Shown here piece after piece: positions 1 through 6,025 of a DNA stretch of 11,838 nt. A model generated the notes under the pieces. The model saw nothing but the letters and a program-made list of their open reading frames with translations. It was not told the DNA's origin and ran no database searches. This DNA is from an uncultured Bacteroidales bacterium (GTDB lineage Bacteria; Bacteroidota; Bacteroidia; Bacteroidales; Paludibacteraceae), in assembly GCA_903912795.1 (NCBI GenBank), contig CAIWIS010000278.1, positions 1 through 11,838 on the forward strand, in the 5' to 3' direction. How positions within the stretch are numbered: the first letter of the stretch is position 1; the number at the start of each line of letters is the position of its first letter. A program made the translations under genes and the position numbers.

Positions 1-1301
1 ACAATATTCAACGCTTTGTAAATCTTCACAATATCGCGGCCCCACTGTGTAGAAGTTGCCTGACTCATACTAACTACAAAGTCGAATCCCCAGTTTTTCT
101 TAAATTCATCTCTGAATCTGCCGTTTGGTCCCCATTCGGTTTCGATAGCAAACACATCCCAGCCGGTATCGTCCACCACATAACCACCATAATCCTGCAA
201 TGCCTGAGCTATCATTTTAGCCGGTTGAGTTTCGAGACCTAACGATTCGATGGTAACTTTTTCCGGAATTGCCATTAGTGCACCCATACGGCACTCGGGA
301 ACTGCCGGAGTTGTCCGATCTTTGCCATAATCGGTAGGTGCAGCAGCATCGGCAGCCAATGCCGGCCAGCGAAAACCTTTATTTACAGCATCGTAATACA
401 AATTTTTTTTGCCGCAAATATTCATTTTAATGGCATGACGAATGGGACCCGAAGTAGGCGAAAGTTCATGATTACGGATTGAACCTCCCAAAACCGAAAG
501 TCGCGAACCTCCATGAGAGCCATAATAACCCGGGCCATACAAATCCTGATTGTCGGCATACACATAACCAGTTGTAGCATCGCCACCCTGAGTGCAATGT
601 GCAAAAGGTTGCGATTGCCAAATCGTTTTTTTATCTTTAAGCAACACCGCAATTCCGGCATTTGGTTTCCCTCCATCCCACGTAGTTGGGCTTACTACAA
701 AACTTTGCGGAATGGGCATATTTGCCTGTAAATTAAGTGGTTGATTGGGCGTACAGCGATCGCCTTCGCCCCAACGAACACTACACCAATACACTTTCAT
801 ATCAGGAGCATCGGGCGTAAGCACAATATAATCTTCATCGAGCGTAAGCATTCCTTTGGTAGGCATTTCCAAATTTGCCGGGGTGTATGTGGCATTGCTG
901 CCAATAGGCATATTCCAGATAGAATTTTGAGCAAATGGCCATAAATACGGGTCGCGGGCTTCGGTTTTATACTGATTTTTTATCAGGATATTTTTCTGAC
1001 CCTTTACGCCTGTACCATCCATTGCCGTAGCACGCACAGTTACAGAACCATCACCACCGGCAGTGAGTAACCCATCAGTGCTAATTGTAGCGGCTCCCTG
1101 TGTGTTATTAACAGCCCAAAGCACGGTGCGAATTTCGGCATCTGCAGGTTCAATCTGAGCTGCCATTTGTAACGTGCCACCTTTGGTAATTATTGAATCA
1201 GATGTGCTTTTTACTGTTATGGAAGTAACTAATTTAGCTTCGGTGCCACAAGCAGCCAAACCAATAAGCAACAACGATAGTATAGGAAATTTAAATCGCA
1301 T
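1..1301 (-). CDS. Big_2-domain lipoprotein with an unassigned conserved domain, 3' end cut by window edge
   Basis: The frame is open from the ATG at 1301 down to base 1, giving 433 codons; the C-terminus lies outside. Residues 1-18 form a lipoprotein signal peptide with lipobox LAAC (Cys18), so export and lipid anchoring are expected. Residues about 25-108 resemble a bacterial Ig-like Big_2 domain (GGTLQM, then LWAVNN, ATISTDGLLTA, GSVTVRATAMDG). From about residue 117 a second domain begins with WPFAQNSIWNMPIG. It contains GSHGGSRLSVLGGSIRNHEL (261-280), IRHAIK, GFRWPALAAD, and DYGGYVVDDTGWD (370-382). The conserved His, Asp, Trp and Gly clusters look like an enzyme or carbohydrate-binding domain, and I believe similar domains occur in secreted actinobacterial proteins, but I cannot assign a named family or activity. 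The start lies 7 bp after the GH3 stop codon, so the two genes are probably co-transcribed and perhaps translationally coupled. Its place in the PUL suggests a role on the extracellular glycan; this is inference. Confidence 0.85.
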   Translation of the reverse strand, partial: MRFKFPILSLLLIGLAACGTEAKLVTSITVKSTSDSIITKGGTLQMAAQIEPADAEIRTVLWAVNNTQGAATISTDGLLTAGGDGSVTVRATAMDGTGVKGQKNILIKNQYKTEARDPYLWPFAQNSIWNMPIGSNATYTPANLEMPTKGMLTLDEDYIVLTPDAPDMKVYWCSVRWGEGDRCTPNQPLNLQANMPIPQSFVVSPTTWDGGKPNAGIAVLLKDKKTIWQSQPFAHCTQGGDATTGYVYADNQDLYGPGYYGSHGGSRLSVLGGSIRNHELSPTSGPIRHAIKMNICGKKNLYYDAVNKGFRWPALAADAAAPTDYGKDRTTPAVPECRMGALMAIPEKVTIESLGLETQPAKMIAQALQDYGGYVVDDTGWDVFAIETEWGPNGRFRDEFKKNWGFDFVVSMSQATSTQWGRDIVKIYKALNI

Positions 1302-1308
1302 AATACTG

Positions 1309-3087
1309 TTATTTAATAATATTTTTTATTCTTCCTTTCATGTCAAACACATCATCCAAATTCAGATTTACTGGCGAAATTCCGGTCATAACCAACTCAC
1401 CCGAAAGTGCTTTTGCAACTGAGCGTATTGTTGAATCGTCGCACGAATAGGCATTGATAATGGTACTTACCCTTTCAAAATACTCGTTGGTGTGATAAGG
1501 CGAGCCCAGCGAAACGAAAATAACTTTCGATTTGTCGGTTGAATTGATACACCACACTGTTTGTGCCTGATTATCCCAAAACTGAAGCGGACCCGGCGGA
1601 TAATGAAAATAGCGGTTAGCCACAAAAATTACTTTGTCATATTTATCAGTAAGTTCATCCGACCAAAAACTCCGTTCGTAAAGAATATCACTCTGAAAAT
1701 CAACATTAAATCCTTTTGCAATCAGTTCTTTTTGCAGTTTTATAATTTGCTGGGTAGGATAATTGCCACGAACACACGAAGCTGCCATACCTACCATTAA
1801 AATTTTCTCCTTTTTAGCAGGATTTAATGGTAAAATTTTCTTTGTGTCGCGAACAAGCGTAATCGCTTTATCAGCAATATCCTGAGCTACTTTGTCGAAT
1901 TTTGAAATTTCATCAGCGCTAATTGGTTTAATCAATTCACGGTCTTTTTTCAACAATCCAAATCGTTCCTTCATTGCCCACACACGCTGTACAGCATCGT
2001 TGAGTCTGCTTATGGGAATTTCGCCACGTTTGATACGCACTTCAACAGAGTCCATAAAAGCATACGAAGGCCACAACATCATATCTACACCTGCTTCGAA
2101 ACTTTTTATTTCGCTCTCTAAATTTGATTTGTAATAACCCCTAAAACCAGCCATTACCAATGCATCGGAAACAATTACACCTTTAAAACCAAGTTTACCC
2201 TTTAATAAATCAGTTAATAATTCTTTGGACAAGGTTGCAGGCGGATAAAATCCGTTGATTTTTGTTTTCTGATAAGCCGGCAACGAAATATGTCCGGGCA
2301 TTATGCATGCAACTCCATTCTGAATCAATTCTCTATATACTTTACCATAAGTTTTATCCCAATCGGCTTTCGACAATGAATTACAACTGGTAAGCAAATG
2401 TTGATCGCGGTAATCCACACCATCGCCCGGAAAATGCTTGATAGTAGCTGCCACGCCATTTTGCTGTAAACCATTGACTTGCTGTTTCAGTAAACGAATT
2501 GCTTTGTCGGGATTATCGGAAATGGAACGGGTATTGGCAATGGGATTAAACGGATTCAGATTCAAATCGCAAACAGGATGCAACACCCAGTTTACACCTA
2601 CCGAAAGCGATTCTATAGCAACACCTTCGCCATATTGATACGCCATTTTCTCGTTATTGGTTGCACCAATCGACATTTCGCGCGGAAAAGCAGTCAAGCC
2701 CGGCAAGCCAAGTCCTGTTTCGTAATCTTCCTGCATAATGAGCGGAAGCCGACTTGCCTGCTGATATTCTACAACAGCTTTTCGCAAATGGTCAGTTTTA
2801 TCTTCGCTTTTTACGCCATCGAAAAGTTTATAACCCATGAAAAATGCACCCACAGGATAGTTTTTGAAAAATCCTTCGAGTGTTCCATTGCCAAGCATCA
2901 ATTCCGTTTTTCGGTCGGGAAGCATAACCATGGTTTGTCCAATTTTTTCACGAATGGAAAGGGATTTCCACGTGGTATCTTTGGCAATAAATCGGGCATT
3001 TTTCTTTGATTCCAATTCAGCCGATTTTAGCGAATTGGAAAACAGGAAAAGAAAACCAATTAAAACGGTTAATATAAACTTTCTCAT
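1309..3087 (-). CDS. Glycoside hydrolase family 3 enzyme, NagZ-like active site (probable beta-N-acetylhexosaminidase or beta-glycosidase)
   Basis: This 592-residue protein hydrolyses a terminal beta-linked sugar, presumably from oligosaccharides in the periplasm. A Sec signal peptide occupies residues 1-23 (cleavage near SLKSA) with no lipobox Cys. The GH3 N-terminal barrel spans about 40-380. KHFPGDGVDYRDQH (217-230) fits the NagZ-type loop carrying the Asp-His acid/base pair (D228, H230), with Gln229 where Ser or Thr is usual. VIVSDALVMAG contains the likely nucleophile D308. A GH3 C-terminal alpha/beta domain follows (about 400-592, from ITLVRDTKKILPLN). There is no fibronectin III tail, so the architecture is shorter than that of typical beta-glucosidases. 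The NagZ-like loop favours N-acetylhexosaminidase activity, but this clade also holds other beta-glycosidases, so the substrate is open. It lies 59 bp after the beta-helix gene, behind a strong hairpin, and 7 bp before the Big_2 lipoprotein gene. Confidence 0.93.
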   Translation of the reverse strand: MRKFILTVLIGFLFLFSNSLKSAELESKKNARFIAKDTTWKSLSIREKIGQTMVMLPDRKTELMLGNGTLEGFFKNYPVGAFFMGYKLFDGVKSEDKTDHLRKAVVEYQQASRLPLIMQEDYETGLGLPGLTAFPREMSIGATNNEKMAYQYGEGVAIESLSVGVNWVLHPVCDLNLNPFNPIANTRSISDNPDKAIRLLKQQVNGLQQNGVAATIKHFPGDGVDYRDQHLLTSCNSLSKADWDKTYGKVYRELIQNGVACIMPGHISLPAYQKTKINGFYPPATLSKELLTDLLKGKLGFKGVIVSDALVMAGFRGYYKSNLESEIKSFEAGVDMMLWPSYAFMDSVEVRIKRGEIPISRLNDAVQRVWAMKERFGLLKKDRELIKPISADEISKFDKVAQDIADKAITLVRDTKKILPLNPAKKEKILMVGMAASCVRGNYPTQQIIKLQKELIAKGFNVDFQSDILYERSFWSDELTDKYDKVIFVANRYFHYPPGPLQFWDNQAQTVWCINSTDKSKVIFVSLGSPYHTNEYFERVSTIINAYSCDDSTIRSVAKALSGELVMTGISPVNLNLDDVFDMKGRIKNIIK

Positions 3088-3099
3088 TGCATTGAATTA

Positions 3100-3137
3100 T
3101 TCCTGCGGTAGCAATGAATTCATCGCAACCGCAGGAA
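3100..3137. repeat. 38-bp near-perfect inverted repeat in the beta-helix/GH3 gap
   Basis: The outer arms TTCCTGCGGT (3100-3109) and ACCGCAGGAA (3128-3137) pair over 10 bp. The interior is itself nearly palindromic around ATGAATTCAT (3114-3123), with one A-A mismatch (3110/3127) and one A-C mismatch (3113/3124). In RNA this gives a long stem with a loop of about 4 bases. On the coding strand it begins about 10 bases after the beta-helix stop codon and ends 12 bases before the GH3 ATG. There is no T-run after it, so it does not look like an intrinsic terminator. An mRNA-stabilising or processing hairpin, a translational control element or a protein-binding palindrome are all possible. Confidence 0.85.
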
Positions 3138-3146
3138 ATATAGAAA

Positions 3147-4925
3147 TTACAACATTATTTTCTGAACAAATATACCTTTGGTTGATTGCAACCTTACAAC
3201 ATAAATTCCTTTTTGTAAGCTGATTAGCTGCCCGGCTTCCACTTTTGATGAATGAAGCACCTGACCAACCATCGAAATTACCTGAACGTTACCATTTTCG
3301 GTTAATTTAATGCCACCATTAGCAGGTAATACAAAGTTTACATTTCTGATTATAGGATTATTAATACCTGTTGGCGGGGTTACAATACTCACTGAACCTT
3401 CTTCGAAAGCACCAACGGCGCGGAATGTAGCAAACGCACGACCAGAGAAATCTTTTAAGTTAGCAGCTATAGCAGCAGCTACAGTATCATTTTGATTTGC
3501 AGCAACACCTTTGCCAACAAGGAATGAGCCAGTTTGAAGACTCCAATTGGCTTTTTGGTAAGAATCATCGCTTAATGCACCGGCTGTTGTTGTTGGATTC
3601 ACAAATAATGCTTTGTCGGCAGCTCCTGTTTCGAATGTTACATTGCCCGCTATTCTTTTCGGTGCAGCAGGATTGTTGTAATATGACTTACCTGTAGCAT
3701 AGTTATTGAAAATATTGCCTAAAATTGAATTTGAACTTGCTATTTCCACTGTTGTAGGATCTACAGTTGAACCATTCAATGATTTAGCATTTTTGTAATA
3801 AACGTTATTGATAATATTTGGATAATAAGCTGCACCGGCATTAATCAACATTAAATTAGCACCCAAATTACTTACTTTGTTGTATGCTATTGTATTGTTA
3901 ATAATATATACGGTTGAAGGTCCATTACCGTTATTAAATCCTGTTCCAAACATACCACCATTGGTAGTTGCCGGCGAAGTAGCTGATTTAATGTATGAAC
4001 ATTCGTTATTGTAAATTAAATTGTTAGCAATTGAAGAAGGTGTACCTTTTGCAGGATCGTGCATATTGATATAAATTAATAAACCTCTTTGTCGACCAGC
4101 CAATGAAGTAAGAGTAGAGTTGCTGAAATCGGCAACCGTTTTGTTATTTCGAATCACACAACCTATAATGCCTGGAGTAATATCTGTCAATTTTTGTTGA
4201 TGCAATAGCTCAATAAGCGGTGAAAATTGATTATCAGTAGTGCCCGTAAATACACCTGTAACTGTATTATTTTGTACTAAACAATACTCCATACGTCCTT
4301 TGTTCCAAATAAACGGGCGTAGTGAAGCATTATTTGTTTTCAAAAAAGCATCTTTAATCGTACAGTTTTTAAATGATAAATTTGGACCAATCACAAATAA
4401 CTGTACTTCAGCTGCTACAGTTGAGAAATCGTAGTTGGTAGGCATCCAGAATTCCAGCCCATCAATGGTACGGGTATTTGTTTGACCACCACAAACAAGT
4501 GCACGGGCGCCGTTAGATAATTCAAAAAGAATACGTGTAGGATACTTAAATTCCCAGGGTTCAACTATACCATTGCCGTCCACATCAATTACCTGACGTT
4601 GTGAAAGGTCTGTTTCATCACCTTTAAAACCGCCAAACACACTCATATCCCCAAAACTCATCGCTTCTTTTCCCTGACCAGCTTCGGTTGATGTTCTTGT
4701 ATATGAATTATAACCGGTTAGTCCATCGGCATCACCCTGTATCCAAATATTGTCGCCTGCTGCAGCGCGCACTTTAGCAGTGTCGATACTTGCAACAGCT
4801 TTAGCCCATGTGAGCCCATCGTTGGTATTACTACCATTGTAACTGCAATAAATAGTTTTAGCATTTGCAATCAAAGCAAATACCGATAAGCACATAAGTG
4901 CTGTAAAAAGTCGTTTTGTTTTCAT
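3147..4925 (-). CDS. Secreted right-handed beta-helix protein with C-terminal T9SS sorting domain
   Basis: This 592-residue protein has a Sec signal peptide (cleavage after ANA, residue 22). Its mature N-terminus (KTIYCSYNGSNTNDGLTWAKA) is typical of pectin-lyase-like beta-helix proteins. DVDGNGIVEPWE (114-125) matches an EF-hand/dockerin type calcium loop, with Asp at positions 1 and 3, Asn at 5 and Glu at 12. Repeated Asn-rich turns such as FKNCTIKD, IGCVIRNNKT, IANNLIYNNE, YIINNTIAYNK and IINNVYYKN mark beta-helix coils from about 180 to 420. Residues about 521-592 form a type A T9SS sorting domain (GNVQVISMVGQV, then LQKGIYVVRLQ, ending FVQKIML). The protein should therefore cross the outer membrane by type IX secretion and be released or anchored at the surface. 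The fold is shared by polysaccharide lyases and by non-catalytic binding or adhesive proteins, and I see no diagnostic lyase active site. In this PUL a glycan-cleaving or glycan-binding role is plausible but inferred. Confidence 0.88.
   Translation of the reverse strand: MKTKRLFTALMCLSVFALIANAKTIYCSYNGSNTNDGLTWAKAVASIDTAKVRAAAGDNIWIQGDADGLTGYNSYTRTSTEAGQGKEAMSFGDMSVFGGFKGDETDLSQRQVIDVDGNGIVEPWEFKYPTRILFELSNGARALVCGGQTNTRTIDGLEFWMPTNYDFSTVAAEVQLFVIGPNLSFKNCTIKDAFLKTNNASLRPFIWNKGRMEYCLVQNNTVTGVFTGTTDNQFSPLIELLHQQKLTDITPGIIGCVIRNNKTVADFSNSTLTSLAGRQRGLLIYINMHDPAKGTPSSIANNLIYNNECSYIKSATSPATTNGGMFGTGFNNGNGPSTVYIINNTIAYNKVSNLGANLMLINAGAAYYPNIINNVYYKNAKSLNGSTVDPTTVEIASSNSILGNIFNNYATGKSYYNNPAAPKRIAGNVTFETGAADKALFVNPTTTAGALSDDSYQKANWSLQTGSFLVGKGVAANQNDTVAAAIAANLKDFSGRAFATFRAVGAFEEGSVSIVTPPTGINNPIIRNVNFVLPANGGIKLTENGNVQVISMVGQVLHSSKVEAGQLISLQKGIYVVRLQSTKGIFVQKIML
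3167..3199 (-). promoter_or_regulatory. Possible internal Bacteroidota-type promoter ahead of the GH3 gene
   Basis: On the minus strand TATATTTG (3174-3167) matches the Bacteroidota -7 consensus TAnnTTTG at all specified positions. A weak -33 element, TTG at 3199-3197, lies 22 bp upstream, slightly beyond the usual 19-21 bp. It sits inside the end of the beta-helix gene, so the base sequence is also constrained by coding. If used, transcription would start near 3160 and place the 3100-3137 hairpin in the GH3 5' leader. Confidence 0.25.
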
Positions 4926-4961
4926 TATCTTATTAGTTTTTAGTTAGACATATATTTTTTG

Positions 4962-5016
4962 TTTCGTATTTCGTGTTTCGAGTCTTTTGTCTTTGTTCTT
5001 TGTTCTTTGTTCTTCC
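4962..5016. repeat. Heptad (7-bp) tandem repeat array in the gap before the beta-helix gene
   Basis: On the plus strand three exact TCTTTGT units (4990-5010) are followed by a partial TCTT. They are preceded in the same 7-bp phase by four degenerate units: TTTCGTA, TTTCGTG, TTTCGAG and TCTTTTG (4962-4989). On the mRNA strand this is an A/G/C leader without U, just after the DUF1735 gene stop and ending about 36 bases before the beta-helix start. Such arrays can change copy number by slippage. It fills most of the 90-bp intergenic gap, and I see no promoter in it. Confidence 0.8.
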
Positions 5017-5972
5017 TACAATTTATTCAAATAATCCCTCGATTCGTTTATACCATCACGCATACGATTCCGGAAAATTAAATTAGAATTAACGTTGTAA
5101 ATGGTATCATTGCCGGATTTTTTATAGGTATAATTCAAATTAAAATCGCGTGTTTTTCTATCGTAAACACTTGGTCCACTCGCATCAACTACAGGCTGAC
5201 CTGCAATGGATTGATACGAAATACCGGAATTATCGACAGTAAGATTAAATTTTAAACCCGAAGTGGTTTTTTCGCCAATTGCCGATAAAACCTCTACCGT
5301 AAATGGTCCTGCTGTAGTTAATCGCCAGGCTTGTTCATCACTTTCGCTGGCATAGTTTTCGGTAATGGTAGTGCCTACAGTGTTACCATTCAGTTTCTTA
5401 GTAATCGTATTTTTGTATAAATAATAACCATCAGTACCGGCCATGTAGCGGACTTTGACGGTTATTGAGTCGTTTGCTAAGTTTACAGAATCCAACGAAG
5501 TGCTAACAATTTTTACAGGTAAAGTCAAAAACTGTGTTTGTGTGGTTGATAGCATAGCCAGCGGGTTATTCAGAAACTTTACCGAATCCATCACAACCGT
5601 AAAATATCCAATGAATGAGCCTTTTGGAATAATTGCCTGCACTTTGCTGGTTGTACCGGTTAATGCGGCATAATTGTAATAATCGGTTGGTAGTGCTACA
5701 TGCACCAGGTCGGTAACCGGAAAAGCTACAGCAGAACCAAGTTTAAAATCGACAGTTCTATCTGCATTATTATTTAATTCGCCAGCCATAGCAGCCCCAA
5801 TTTTAAATCGAAGTCCTTCGCCCACCACCAATGTACGGTGATATTCTTTTAGCGAAGCAAAATAAGCCATATTCTTTGGCAATTTTGCATCCAAATAACT
5901 ATCGTCGTAAGCACAACTTGCTGCATTTAACGCTATCGCAATTAGCACAATAATTAATTTATATAGTTTCAT
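5016..5972 (-). CDS. DUF1735/DUF4361-like PUL surface lipoprotein (BT_3987-like, probable glycan-binding)
   Basis: I chose the ATG at 5972 (318 residues) because GGAG lies 5 bases upstream of it; an in-frame TTG at 5981 would add only three residues and overlap that site. Residues 1-20 form a lipoprotein signal peptide ending in NAASC (Cys20). The N-terminal half (about 25-160; YFASLKEYHRTLVVGEGLRFKIGAAMAG, then VDFKLG, LPTDYYNY and the IPKGS turn) resembles the DUF1735 beta-sandwich found in lipoproteins encoded next to SusCD pairs. The C-terminal half, with SVYDRKTRDFNLNYTYKKSG and NLIFRNRMRDG, resembles DUF4361. Members of this group are surface glycan-binding or accessory proteins, sometimes fused to or encoded beside GH18 enzymes. 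No catalytic domain is present here. It follows the SusD-like gene after 53 bp. The specific ligand is not deducible. Confidence 0.85.
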   Translation of the reverse strand: MKLYKLIIVLIAIALNAASCAYDDSYLDAKLPKNMAYFASLKEYHRTLVVGEGLRFKIGAAMAGELNNNADRTVDFKLGSAVAFPVTDLVHVALPTDYYNYAALTGTTSKVQAIIPKGSFIGYFTVVMDSVKFLNNPLAMLSTTQTQFLTLPVKIVSTSLDSVNLANDSITVKVRYMAGTDGYYLYKNTITKKLNGNTVGTTITENYASESDEQAWRLTTAGPFTVEVLSAIGEKTTSGLKFNLTVDNSGISYQSIAGQPVVDASGPSVYDRKTRDFNLNYTYKKSGNDTIYNVNSNLIFRNRMRDGINESRDYLNKL

Positions 5973-6025
5973 ATTCTCCAAATTTCTTAATTTATTAATT
6001 TCTTATTTTCAAAATTTCTAATTTA
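5973..6025. repeat. AT-rich spacer with about 8-bp periodicity between the SusD-like and DUF1735-like genes
   Basis: The plus strand from about 5981 repeats variants of AATTTCTT and AATTTATT in near 8-bp steps. It is degenerate low-complexity sequence rather than an exact array. At its left end it carries GGAG (coding strand), 5 bases before the ATG at 5972; this is the clearest ribosome-binding site in the window. Confidence 0.5.

Noticed and set aside
422..676. Minus-strand ORF of 84 codons
   Set aside because: It is another frame of the longer lipoprotein frame at 1-1301, which is open throughout and has a signal peptide and recognisable domain.
2578..3009. Plus-strand ORF of 143 codons opposite the GH3 gene
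   Set aside because: It lies wholly inside the antisense strand of a complete GH3 gene with recognised motifs; its product shows no signal or domain, so it is a shadow frame.
3100..3137. Hairpin read as an intrinsic transcription terminator
   Set aside because: The 3' side on the coding strand is followed by AATAATTCAATG-type sequence, with no U-run, and the downstream GH3 gene is in the same direction only a few bases away.
2864..3223. Plus-strand ORF of 119 codons crossing the hairpin region
   Set aside because: It overlaps two minus-strand genes and the intergenic inverted repeat, and shows no family resemblance or start signal.
1309..4925. Both the GH3 and beta-helix proteins are exactly 592 residues long, suggesting duplication
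   Set aside because: Their sequences share no motif or fold; the equal length is coincidence.
5973..5981. TTG at 5981 as start of the DUF1735-like gene
   Set aside because: GGAG lies within the three extra codons, well spaced for the ATG at 5972, and the signal peptide reads better from MKLYKLI.
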